Assembly (NCBI GenBank): GCA_038326995.1
Contig: JBBQKP010000004.1
Location: 1-37,476 of the forward strand
Reading direction: 5' to 3'
DNA from: JBBQKP01 sp038326995
Lineage (GTDB): Bacteria > Planctomycetota > Phycisphaerae > Tepidisphaerales > Tepidisphaeraceae
DNA length: 37,476 nucleotides
Each line of letters opens with the position of its first letter. The stretch's first letter is position 1. A model generated the notes under the pieces. That model saw only the letters and a program-made list of their open reading frames with translations. It was not told where the DNA came from and ran no database searches. Positions 7,800-15,496 of the stretch are shown here, in pieces. Position numbers and translations under genes: made by a program.

Positions 7800-8717
7800 A
7801 TGCCTTCCGCGCCGATATCGCCTTCATCCCCGCAATGCTGCTCGAAGAAATCGTTTACCGCGATGAAGCGCGTCGTGGCGATGCTGGATCGACCGGGCGC
7901 GCCGGACGAAGATGCGCTGTTGGAAGGTGCGGTGGCGATCGCACAGCAGGCAATGCCCAAGGTCGATAAGCTGCAGGTCGAGGATTCGCTCGACGAATTT
8001 GCCGACCAGATCAACGCCCGTATTCGCGGCCCGCAGTGGCAGGCCAGGGTCGCGCACCTGCACGATGTGCTGTTTGATCAGGAAGGATTCATCGGAAACA
8101 CGCTCAATTATCACGACGCTGCAAACAGCTATCTGCCGCGCGTGCTCGAAACACGCCGCGGCCTGCCGATCACACTGAGCCTCGTCTACAAACTCGTCGC
8201 CAAAAGAATTGGATTATCCGTGCGTGGCATCGGCCTGCCAGGGCATTTCATCGTGGGCGTAGAGACGCCTGAACTGTCGGCCGATTCGGGATTGAACTCG
8301 GGACTAAACTCGGGATTGAATGGTGGCCTGATGCTCATCGACCCGTTCTTCGGCGGGACGCTCATCACCGCCGACGAAGCGCTGGACCGCATGCGTGACA
8401 CCTACGGGCCCGAAGTCGAATGGAGCAGCGACCTGCTCGAACCTATCTCCGACCGGCACTGGCTCACACGGCTTATCCAGAACCTCCTGCACAGCCACAG
8501 CCAGGCGGGGCGAATGAACGACGTGGCGGCGATGATCGAGATGCAGATGCTGCTCTGGCCCAGTCAGACGCACTTGCAGCGCGACCTCGGGCTTGTATTG
8601 GCACGTATCGGCATGACGCGACCGGCGACGGCGTGGCTGGGTCGATACCTTGACGCGTGCCCCGACGACCCGCAGAAGCTTGATATCGAGCAGCTTCTCC
8701 AGGTGCTGTCGGCGTAG
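7800..8717 (+). CDS. SirB1-family transglutaminase-like protein
   Basis: A 305-residue protein. The core NTLNYHDAANSYLPRVL, then TRRGLPITLSLVYKLVAKR and GIGLPGHFIVGV, then DPFFGG matches the SirB1 (transglutaminase-like, TPR-containing) family. The molecular function of the family is not well established. The C-terminus has TPR-like helices (MNDVAAMIEMQMLLWPSQT, LGLVLARIG). The ATG has a Shine-Dalgarno GGAG 6 nt upstream. Between the PGHF and DPFF motifs, at residues 163-174, there is a short repeated insertion (SGLN three times) from a 12-bp tandem repeat. A GCCGATAA octamer lies at 7764-7771 upstream, of uncertain meaning. Confidence 0.8.
   Translation: MPSAPISPSSPQCCSKKSFTAMKRVVAMLDRPGAPDEDALLEGAVAIAQQAMPKVDKLQVEDSLDEFADQINARIRGPQWQARVAHLHDVLFDQEGFIGNTLNYHDAANSYLPRVLETRRGLPITLSLVYKLVAKRIGLSVRGIGLPGHFIVGVETPELSADSGLNSGLNSGLNGGLMLIDPFFGGTLITADEALDRMRDTYGPEVEWSSDLLEPISDRHWLTRLIQNLLHSHSQAGRMNDVAAMIEMQMLLWPSQTHLQRDLGLVLARIGMTRPATAWLGRYLDACPDDPQKLDIEQLLQVLSA
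8286..8321 (+). repeat. In-frame 12-bp tandem repeat in SirB1-family gene
   Basis: Three copies of TCGGGATTGAAC (8286-8297, 8298-8309, 8310-8321; the second and third with small changes) encode SGLN repeated. They sit in a loop between conserved motifs of the SirB1-family protein. Confidence 0.9.
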
Positions 8718-8820
8718 AATAATTTGAACCTCTCACATCAATCTGAAAATCGATTAAATTATCCGCGCACGAACGAATCGCTCGGGTAACAGGGTGTTCT
8801 CAGATCGTAAAAATAAACGC

Positions 8821-10080
8821 TTACTCCGTGCGCGGCTCATTAAGCACGCGTCTGAACATCTCCTCGTACGCCATTGCGTAGCGCTCCCAGTTGTATCGCG
8901 ACAAGAGTGAAACACGTCGGCCTGAGATCTGCTGAGGCGTTATGTTCTGACTCAGCAGCGCAGCGGCCGCGTGCGCGAGGGCGCCAGGGTCTTTCGGACG
9001 CACAACGTCCATGCCAGGCTGACCCGCTGAGATTGCCTTCATCGCCCCGGTGTCGGTTCCCAGTACACGCTGCGCACTCATCGCGGCTTCGAGAAACGCC
9101 AGACAAAATCCCTCCTCGTGCGATGGCTGAATGTACAGATCGCATTCGCGACGCGCTCGTTCGAGTTGCTGGTCGTGAAGGTCGGGCTTGATGTGAATGT
9201 TGTCGGACAACTCAAGCTTTTTGACGTGCGCTTTGAGAAAATTCTCATATCCCACACCCCGCGACGCCCCGGCAATGACGTAGAGCAACTTCGGATGTGA
9301 CTCGCGCAGCGTCAGGACCGCGGTGACCGCGTCGTGGAACCCTTTGTTGTGCGCCAGTCCACCGGCACTGAGCAGCCGCGGCGAGGCAGTCGCCCAGACT
9401 GGGATGTCCAGAGAGGCCGTCTGGTCTGAAATGCCAGTGGTCGAAACGTCAGTGGTCGAAACGCCAGTGGTCGAAACGCCAGGCGCAGAAGTGTCACTCG
9501 CCGAGATATTCGTCTCCAGCGCCGCCAGATCGGCCTGGAATATTTTGCCCTTCGCACACCCGGCACGCACGAGCTGATCTTTTATCACCGGGCTATGGCA
9601 GACGACGGCGCTGAATGTGCCGGAAGACAGAAAGCGACTCCACAATATCGCCGTCGGGAGCTTGACGATCTTACGGGCAATATAAAACAAATTGTTCCTG
9701 CCAAGAAAAAACGGCGACGACTGCTCGAACGGCGGAACGTTGTGAATCGTGATCGACCAGGGCACCTTCTTCCCTGACGCGGCCAATTCGCCCAATACCA
9801 ACTGCGTCATCCGCATCAGTTTGATGCCCGCAGACAGAACATGAACCACTTCGGGCTCGAACGCGAGAATTGCTGCTTTGAGGTGTTGATGATCCGCCGG
9901 CTGGATCGGGCATGAGATCGGAAAATGGTTGTCGTGCGGGACGGGCGGGGGAATATCAGAAACGACACCGATGACATGAGGCGTAGGTCTCAAACCGAGG
10001 TGTCGAATGACTTGGAGCGCGACGGTACGAACGCCGCTGAATCCGTAGAAAGTATCCCCGCTGATCGTCAGAACTCGCAT
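8821..10080 (-). CDS. GT4-family glycosyltransferase
   Basis: About 419 residues with a GT-B fold. The N-terminus MRVLTISGDTFYGFSGVRTV fits the donor-independent Rossmann half. The C-terminal half has the nucleotide-sugar region (SAGGLAHNKGFHDAVTAV, then IQPSHEEGFCLAFLEAAMS), with the EEGFCLAFLEA motif typical of GT4 enzymes. It probably transfers a sugar to a surface glycan. I chose the ATG at 10080 because the fold begins there and TACGAT lies 7 nt upstream; an ATG at 10089 is an alternative. A 5-residue repeat (GVSTT-like) interrupts the region before the SAGGLAHNKG motif. It lies downstream of the large RTX protein gene on the same strand, separated by a strong hairpin. Confidence 0.8.
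   Translation of the reverse strand: MRVLTISGDTFYGFSGVRTVALQVIRHLGLRPTPHVIGVVSDIPPPVPHDNHFPISCPIQPADHQHLKAAILAFEPEVVHVLSAGIKLMRMTQLVLGELAASGKKVPWSITIHNVPPFEQSSPFFLGRNNLFYIARKIVKLPTAILWSRFLSSGTFSAVVCHSPVIKDQLVRAGCAKGKIFQADLAALETNISASDTSAPGVSTTGVSTTDVSTTGISDQTASLDIPVWATASPRLLSAGGLAHNKGFHDAVTAVLTLRESHPKLLYVIAGASRGVGYENFLKAHVKKLELSDNIHIKPDLHDQQLERARRECDLYIQPSHEEGFCLAFLEAAMSAQRVLGTDTGAMKAISAGQPGMDVVRPKDPGALAHAAAALLSQNITPQQISGRRVSLLSRYNWERYAMAYEEMFRRVLNEPRTE
9421..9480 (-). repeat. In-frame 15-bp tandem repeat in glycosyltransferase gene
   Basis: Three near-identical units AGTGGTCGAAACGCC (9436-9450, 9451-9465, 9466-9480) plus a degenerate unit at 9421-9435. They encode GVSTT/DVSTT pentapeptides in the linker between the two halves of the GT-B fold. 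Confidence 0.9.
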
Positions 10081-10168
10081 ACGCTTCATCGTATTGAAAG
10101 CGCGGCCCGGTGACGACAATCGCTGTTCACATAAACCTCCATCAAATAATCAGATGGAAATGAAGACC

Positions 10169-10229
10169 AATGGCAGGGGGGAAGCGGTGTGACGTGCACC
10201 CGCTTCCCCCGACTGTCTTGCCATTTTTT
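10169..10229. terminator. Strong GC-rich hairpin with flanking T tract
   Basis: GGGGGAAGCGG (10177-10187) pairs with CCGCTTCCCCC (10200-10210). An outer stem AATGGCA/TGCCATT (10169-10175 and 10219-10225) encloses it. The T run lies on the plus-strand side (10224-10229); on the minus strand the hairpin is followed only by ATTGGTCTTCATTT. It lies just after the stop of the RTX protein gene (minus), so it probably ends that transcript or stabilises its 3' end. Confidence 0.65.
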
Positions 10230-10233
10230 GACC

Positions 10234-13200
10234 TTACCCTTGAACAGCCCCGGCGGACCAGCCTGAGGCGGGGCGATAGTTGCCGGCGAAGTCGGTGAAG
10301 ACGCCCCCGACGGTTGCGGCCGCGTTGAATGCGGTTTGCCCCGCAACCGGTGCTGCGTTGGCGTTCAGTGTGGTGTCGGCGAAGTAGTCCGTACCGACCT
10401 GCGCGAAGTTATTCCATGCCGTGGGTGTGCGATAGCCTTCTGCGCCCGAGTTGAGTCCAACCCAATTGATGCCGCCCTGTGCATAGGGCAGGATCGTGGG
10501 CAGTTCCCAGACATTGTTGGTGATCTGGGAGAACGACCTCAGGTCGTTTTCCTGGACATCGACGGGCGAGGAGCCCCATGCGCCGGTCTGATAGGTCGGG
10601 GCGACATACAGGTTGTTCACAACGCGGATTCGTTGTGCACTTCCGCCCAGGATAATGAAGTTGCCATGCTGGCTGTTATTGAGGATGGCGGTGTTGTTGG
10701 CAATGGTGATATCGACCAGGCCGCGGTTGTAGAGGGCCTCGAAGCCCGAAAGTTGGATGTTCCCGCCGTCCATATCGCGAAAAATGTTGTTGCGGATCAT
10801 TACCTGTTCTGTGCCGGAATAGATTTCGAGTGAATGGCCCGTGAAGGTATTTCCTTCGATGACTGTGTAACGCGTCCTGCCCCAGGGTTCGGTGATCTGC
10901 CCGGCGGTGGTGACGGGCCCGATCATCGTTCGGCCGAACAGCGTGTTGCCCTGCAGCGAGACGTACTCGCTTCGCTGGACGTTAATGTTCGCTTTCATGA
11001 TGTCATTGGAATCGCCCACGTTGCGTCGGTCGATATTGGCGAAATCATTGCCCGTGAGGTTGACCTTCTCGACCGCGGTCATGCGGACGATGTGCTCGCG
11101 CGTACTGTTGACAGCCTTGTTTCCCAGGATCACATGGTTGTCGCCCTGAAGCCAGGCGAAATATGCGAGCATACCGTTGTCGATAAGCTGGCGGTTTTCC
11201 TGAAGCAGTGTTCCAGAAATGTTTCCGTTGGCGTTAAGGAACGTACCGAAATAGCCAACGTCGTTGTTACGCAGAGTGAGACGTCTGCCCAATGCCTGAA
11301 CCAGAACCAAACTGCTCCCGCCCTCGCCGCCGGCGGTAAAGACGTTGGTGACATTTCGCGTAAGGCTGAGGTTTTCGATCGTCACGCCTTCGCTTGTGGC
11401 TTGGGTAATGAAAACCTGGCTCTCTGCCCACGACGCGAGGGAAATGGTGCTGCTGATGACGGGCGAGTTGCCATTTCCGTAAGCACCGACAGTGACATTC
11501 TGACCGCGAATGATAAACAGGCCGGGTGCATCGAAGGTATCGCCGCGCCGGAAGAGGACTTTGGTGTTGCTGGCGTTTTCCACCAGTTGAGACGCGCGGG
11601 TGTAACTGCGGATCGGGCGATCGAACGTGCCGGGGTTATTGTCATTGCCATTCGAAGCGACATAGAGCGTCGACCTGTTGTCGGCAGCGACGGTGACTTG
11701 CCGGGTGGTGGTATTGGTCCTGCCGGCCTCGTTGATGACGCGAAGCGTGATGGTGTACGTCCCGGGATTGTCGTAGATGTGACCTGCGCTATAGCCCACG
11801 AGCTTGTTGTATTTGCTTCCGGCATCGCCGAAATCCCACTCGAAGCGGGCCGATTGAGGCGAGCCGTTATTAAGGCTGCTGGTGACGCCGTCGACAAACA
11901 CGCTGGTCCCTGCCGCCACGTTGATTGTGTCAGTCACGCCAAGCGAGGTGATCCGCGCCACGGGAGCGGCGGCGTTGACGTCGACCACGACGGGCGTGCC
12001 TGAACTGGGTGTTGGTGAAGGAGAAGGCGTCGGTGTTGGAGTTGGTGCCGGTGCCGGTGCCGGTGCAGGTGTTGGCGTCGGTGCCGGAACAGGTGTTGGC
12101 GTCGGTGCTGGCGTGGGTGAAGGATTCGCGCCGTTGCCGTTGATGACGAATTCGATGCTCGAAAGCACTTCGCCGTCGATGCCCGTATCCCAACCCGATC
12201 CGCCTACAAGGGTGTCAAAACCGTTTCCGCCGTTGAGGGTGTCCGTGCCGTGGCTTGCTTCGAGGTAGTCATCGCCGTCGCCCGCGAGCACGAGATCGGA
12301 ACCGAAGCCGCCGATGAGGCGGTCATTCCCGCCGCGACCGATGAGCGTATCGTTTCCGCCGCCGCCGTCGATTTGGTCAGCGGCCGAGCCTCCTGTGATG
12401 GAGTCGTTGCCCTCATTGCCCGAGATACTGGTGGATAGGCCCAGATTTTCGTCAATGATAATGGAGTCGTTGCGGTCGCCGCCCGTGAGGAAAACGGAAT
12501 TGACAGAACCGGCGGCATATTGGCTCTGCTGACCGTTGCTGACGACGTTGATCACGTTCCGGGCTGAGTCGCGTGAGACGACGATGGTGTTGTCGCGTCC
12601 GTTGTCGGCGTTGATGGTCAGTCGTCCGTTGCTGATCGAGCCTTTGTTCGGCTCGTTTATGGGTGCGGCAGTGAGCTGAGCCGAACCTTCGACCTGTTCA
12701 ACGCCGGTGACGACCTCGCCGTTGCGGGCGAGGTCCCAACCCGACCCGCCGGTGATTGTGTCGAATCCTGCTCCGCCGTCGAGGGTGTCTGTGCCGTGCC
12801 AGGCTTCGAGTCGGTCGTTGCCTGTGTTGCCCTGAATGAAGTCGGACCCGAATCCGCCGATGAGCGTGTCGTTGCCCGCTTTGCCGTCGATGGAATCGTT
12901 GCCGGTATTGCCGTCGATAAAGTCATTGCCCGGCCCGCCGACGAGCGTGTCATTTCCGTCGTTGCCGTTGAGTGTGATGGGCAGGGTGAAGCTGTCGTCG
13001 ACGGTGATGAAATCATTTCGGTCTCCGCCGCTCAGGATCGCACCGGTCGCGCTTGAAGCGGGGTATTCGTTCAATGATCCGTTAACAGAAAGAATCAGAA
13101 CATCCCGTGTCGCATCGCGCGAGAGGCGGATAACGTTGTCACGGCCGCTTGAGGCGGTAAATACGACTCGGCCGTTGAAGAGTGTTCCAGTGCCGATACC

Positions 13201-14007
13201 GTTTGTTACGCCAGTTGAACCACCCGAGGGAGTCGCACCGTTGGTGGAAGAACTCTCGTTTTGTTCCACGCCGGTGATGACTTCGCCGTTGCGACCGATG
13301 TCCCAGCCTGTCCCGCCGACCAGCGAATCTAGTCCCGCTCCGCCGTCCAGGGTGTCGCTGCCGTGATTGGCTTCGATGCGGTCATCGCCGCCGCCGCCAG
13401 TGGAGGAGTCGGATCCGAATCCGCCGATGATGGTGTCATTTCCGCCTCGGCCGTCCAGGACGTCGTTGCCGTCGCCGCCGTTGATCGAATCACTCCAAGC
13501 TCCACCGACGACGGTGTCGTTCCCCTCACCGCCAGAAATGGTGGCGGCTTTGGGCAAATTGTCCGCCAGTGAGATCAGGTCGTCGCGTCGCCCGCCGGTA
13601 ACGTTGATATTCTGGACCTGCCAACCCGCAAAGCTCTGGGTCTGTCCGTTGAATCGGGCGATGACCGTATCAGAGCCTGAGTTGTAATCAACGCGAATAG
13701 AGTTGTTTGACCATTCGTTGCCAAGAACGTTGAGAGTAGAGCCTGAAATCCAGGCGCCGTCGAACACCTTTCGAGGCTCAAGCGCGTCGATCAGTGCGTG
13801 GGACGCGGCGTGAGCCCGTGGCGTGGACTGGGGCAGAACGAGTCGGTCTGCGACGGACTGAACCGCCTGGCAGAGGAGATCTAGTTTTCGCCGGGTCGCT
13901 CGGGAGATACTTCCAATCGCAATGGGAAGCGTGTGGGCTGAAAATGAGCGGGACGATTTGACATTGGAGCTGAGCGGCCGGGCGGCCGGGGTTCGTGGCG
14001 TTTCCAT
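10234..14007 (-). CDS. Large RTX / PKD / beta-helix surface protein
   Basis: A protein of 1257 residues. Residues 72-84 (LIDALEPRKVFDG) match the LEPR box found near the N-terminus of large extracellular proteins of planctomycetes. Three tandem modules follow (about 85-249, 276-438, 455-620). Each has a beta-rich header, about seven calcium-binding nonapeptides of GGxGxD type, and a tail like GSGWDLARNGEVVTGVEQ. A Pro/Thr/Ala linker spans 629-668, then a PKD domain (about 683-774, with FEWDFGDAG and YTITLRV), then a right-handed parallel beta-helix of pectate-lyase-like coils (about 778-1235, starting LYVASNGNDNNPGT). It is probably secreted, calcium-stabilised and polysaccharide-binding or -cleaving; no catalytic residues can be assigned. 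No cleavable signal peptide is obvious. The ATG has AAAGGA 9 nt upstream. Confidence 0.85.
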   Translation of the reverse strand: METPRTPAARPLSSNVKSSRSFSAHTLPIAIGSISRATRRKLDLLCQAVQSVADRLVLPQSTPRAHAASHALIDALEPRKVFDGAWISGSTLNVLGNEWSNNSIRVDYNSGSDTVIARFNGQTQSFAGWQVQNINVTGGRRDDLISLADNLPKAATISGGEGNDTVVGGAWSDSINGGDGNDVLDGRGGNDTIIGGFGSDSSTGGGGDDRIEANHGSDTLDGGAGLDSLVGGTGWDIGRNGEVITGVEQNESSSTNGATPSGGSTGVTNGIGTGTLFNGRVVFTASSGRDNVIRLSRDATRDVLILSVNGSLNEYPASSATGAILSGGDRNDFITVDDSFTLPITLNGNDGNDTLVGGPGNDFIDGNTGNDSIDGKAGNDTLIGGFGSDFIQGNTGNDRLEAWHGTDTLDGGAGFDTITGGSGWDLARNGEVVTGVEQVEGSAQLTAAPINEPNKGSISNGRLTINADNGRDNTIVVSRDSARNVINVVSNGQQSQYAAGSVNSVFLTGGDRNDSIIIDENLGLSTSISGNEGNDSITGGSAADQIDGGGGNDTLIGRGGNDRLIGGFGSDLVLAGDGDDYLEASHGTDTLNGGNGFDTLVGGSGWDTGIDGEVLSSIEFVINGNGANPSPTPAPTPTPVPAPTPTPAPAPAPAPTPTPTPSPSPTPSSGTPVVVDVNAAAPVARITSLGVTDTINVAAGTSVFVDGVTSSLNNGSPQSARFEWDFGDAGSKYNKLVGYSAGHIYDNPGTYTITLRVINEAGRTNTTTRQVTVAADNRSTLYVASNGNDNNPGTFDRPIRSYTRASQLVENASNTKVLFRRGDTFDAPGLFIIRGQNVTVGAYGNGNSPVISSTISLASWAESQVFITQATSEGVTIENLSLTRNVTNVFTAGGEGGSSLVLVQALGRRLTLRNNDVGYFGTFLNANGNISGTLLQENRQLIDNGMLAYFAWLQGDNHVILGNKAVNSTREHIVRMTAVEKVNLTGNDFANIDRRNVGDSNDIMKANINVQRSEYVSLQGNTLFGRTMIGPVTTAGQITEPWGRTRYTVIEGNTFTGHSLEIYSGTEQVMIRNNIFRDMDGGNIQLSGFEALYNRGLVDITIANNTAILNNSQHGNFIILGGSAQRIRVVNNLYVAPTYQTGAWGSSPVDVQENDLRSFSQITNNVWELPTILPYAQGGINWVGLNSGAEGYRTPTAWNNFAQVGTDYFADTTLNANAAPVAGQTAFNAAATVGGVFTDFAGNYRPASGWSAGAVQG
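12004..12123 (-). repeat. Pro/Thr/Ala-rich linker repeat
   Basis: Low-complexity DNA encodes alternating PTP and PAP units (residues 629-668) joining the RTX part and the PKD domain. Six-base GGTGCC-type units recur, a good substrate for replication slippage. Confidence 0.85.
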
Positions 14008-14189
14008 GTTCGACTATCCTTTGGTAGAGGACCTGTTTCGTTCCTTTCCCGCTCTGCCCCCTGACTTCAGACAGATCGCACACTGTCAGGGCGTTCGGCG
14101 GGGATGGTTCGTGTGCACGTTCAAGCCGCGCGGTCGTTCAGAAGTCCTATAACCTTCTGTTCCGCGCTTGTTGGTATTTGGTACGAGAT

Positions 14190-14201
14190 TCCCCTAGGGG
14201 A
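14190..14201. promoter_or_regulatory. Perfect 12-bp palindrome upstream of RTX gene
   Basis: TCCCCTAGGGGA reads identically on both strands. On the minus strand it lies between TTGCAT and TACCAA spaced 17 bp apart, a weak promoter-like pair. It may be a repressor or activator site for the RTX gene. Confidence 0.35.
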
Positions 14202-14391
14202 TGCAACCACTCATCACCCGAAAATTTAAAAAAATATGACGACGATTCTGTCGCAACCTGAGTAATCAGGAGGGTTAATGGAAGGATTCATTTATGCGAA
14301 TCGGCGGATGGAACATAGTTTGCTCAATGCCCAACGCGGGCGTGTAAGTTCTTGACTGCAAAAGGCTACCCGGATCTTCAAATTGAGCCTT

Positions 14392-14408
14392 AGCGCAACA
14401 CTTGCGCT
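14392..14408. other. Short perfect hairpin
   Basis: AGCGCAA (14392-14398) and TTGCGCT (14402-14408) form a 7-bp stem with loop CAC. There is no T run on either side, so a terminator is unlikely. It may be a protein-binding site. Confidence 0.4.
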
Positions 14409-14521
14409 TCGATCCGGCGGCTGAATTCCCAAAAGCATTTTTATTTCTTCCTCTCACGTCATTTGTTAATTTGGGATGTTTATCCTGCACTTATTTTCTA
14501 TCGGCCGGTGGCAAGGGTCAG

Positions 14522-14550
14522 TTGACGTCCATTTTCCTCCCGATGATACT
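14522..14550 (+). promoter_or_regulatory. Promoter of OsmC-like gene, likely leaderless
   Basis: TTGACG (14522-14527), a 17-bp spacer and GATACT (14545-14550) form a good sigma-70-type promoter. The expected transcription start, 6-8 nt after the -10 box, falls on or next to the ATG at 14558. Confidence 0.6.
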
Positions 14551-14557
14551 TTCCCTC

Positions 14558-14971
14558 ATGGTCAACATCTCTTCCACCTATGAAAATGGACTCCGATGCA
14601 TCGCAAAACACGGCCCCAGCGGCGTGGAAATCGTCACCGATGCCCCTCTCGACAACCACGGCAGAGGGCTTTCGTTCTCCCCAACCGATCTCCTGGCCAC
14701 CTCGCTGGGCACGTGCATGATGACTACTATGGCCATCGTCGCCGAGCGGGCAGGCCTCGACCTCACCGGCTCGACGCTCCACATTGAAAAGCACATGGCC
14801 GCACTCCCGGTGCGAAAAGTCGCCCGAGTCGTCGTCGTTATTCATGTTCCAGTTGCAATCGAAGAAACAATGCGACAGCGCCTCATCGCCGCCGCCAATG
14901 CGTGCCCCGTGCACCACAGTGTTCACCCCGACCTCGTCATCGACCTGACCATTCAATGGCAGGGCGAATGA
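14558..14971 (+). CDS. OsmC-like peroxide-reducing protein
   Basis: A 137-residue OsmC/Ohr superfamily protein. Both redox cysteines are present: one in LGTCMMTTMAIVAERAG and one in ANACPVHHSV. The family reduces organic or fatty-acid hydroperoxides in the cytoplasm, with dithiols as reductant. Sequence features suggest the OsmC/YhfA-type branch rather than Ohr, but this is uncertain. I chose ATG 14558 over 14543 because the promoter at 14522-14550 would start transcription there and the resulting length is normal for the family. There is no Shine-Dalgarno sequence. It converges on the HPt gene. Confidence 0.85.
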   Translation: MVNISSTYENGLRCIAKHGPSGVEIVTDAPLDNHGRGLSFSPTDLLATSLGTCMMTTMAIVAERAGLDLTGSTLHIEKHMAALPVRKVARVVVVIHVPVAIEETMRQRLIAAANACPVHHSVHPDLVIDLTIQWQGE

Positions 14972-14992
14972 TCACCAAAACGGCTTGATTAC

Positions 14993-15370
14993 CTACGCAG
15001 TTCGCCCCGACAATGCAGTACCCCGCAGCGAAACGATCATCACCGGCACGTCCGCAAGCGCGTTGTTGACTTCCCGCTGAACTACCCCCAACATCTCCTG
15101 CGCTTTGGGCAAATCGTCGAGACGCAGGGTCTTTTCGATCTCCGACATCGCCACATGCAGCCTTCTGGCGGCAAGGTTGCCCGAGGTGCCCTTCATCGCA
15201 TGGGCTGCTTTGGCGGCGTCCACCGTCAAACCTGCCTCCATCGCCGCGTTCAGCTTCAACATCTGCTCGGGCATCTGCCTGGCAAAGATTTCCAGCATCT
15301 CGACGGCAAAATCCGCGTCGTCCAGACACCGGTCCATCAGTTCGCCCCTGTCAAATAGATTGTTCGCCAT
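14993..15370 (-). CDS. HPt (histidine phosphotransfer) domain protein
   Basis: A 125-residue, all-helical protein. The motif AAHAMKGTSGNLAA contains the phosphorylatable histidine of HPt domains and the following KGTSGN turn. HPt proteins relay phosphate between response-regulator receiver domains in multistep phosphorelays. No sensor kinase or receiver gene is adjacent, so its partners are elsewhere. It has a strong Shine-Dalgarno AGGAGG 5 nt upstream of the ATG. It is divergent from the XRE-S24 regulator and convergent with the OsmC-like gene. Confidence 0.85.
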   Translation of the reverse strand: MANNLFDRGELMDRCLDDADFAVEMLEIFARQMPEQMLKLNAAMEAGLTVDAAKAAHAMKGTSGNLAARRLHVAMSEIEKTLRLDDLPKAQEMLGVVQREVNNALADVPVMIVSLRGTALSGRTA

Positions 15371-15450
15371 ACACCCCTCCTATCGACGTTTTTTGTACCC
15401 AGCAATGACATTCTGAGAAAAAATGCGGCACACCTTAACGGGTGAAAGCT

Positions 15451-15479
15451 TTGAATTAACGCATAAACCAATCTACATA
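15451..15479 (+). promoter_or_regulatory. Candidate promoter of XRE-S24 regulator
   Basis: TTGAAT (15451-15456) and TACATA (15474-15479) are spaced by 17 bp, ahead of the Shine-Dalgarno AAAAGGA at 15486-15492. An AAAGCTTT palindrome (15445-15452) overlaps the -35 box and could be an operator. The -10 match is weak. Confidence 0.35.
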
Positions 15480-15496
15480 AATTGCAAAAGGATTTG

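Larger units (their letters stand above)
14008..14557. other. Long intergenic region between RTX and OsmC genes
   Basis: About 550 bp without a gene I can support. It contains the RTX gene leader, a perfect 12-bp palindrome TCCCCTAGGGGA (14190-14201), an AT-rich tract (about 14220-14238), a hairpin AGCGCAA/TTGCGCT with a 3-nt loop (14392-14408), and the OsmC promoter near its right end. A 71-codon open frame on the minus strand (14275-14490) has no recognisable features. Confidence 0.6.

Noticed and set aside
10834..12003. Long plus-strand open frame (389 codons) opposite the RTX/beta-helix gene
   Set aside because: It is antisense to a clear coding region, its translation has no recognisable motif, and GC-rich coding DNA often leaves such open antisense frames.
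14281..14420. Riboswitch (cyclic-di-GMP type) upstream of OsmC or RTX genes
   Set aside because: A few purine-rich words looked similar, but the conserved core and paired arms could not be found on either strand.
14275..14490. Minus-strand 71-codon frame upstream of the RTX gene
   Set aside because: No motif, no ribosome site and unusual composition; kept only as a remark in the intergenic entry.
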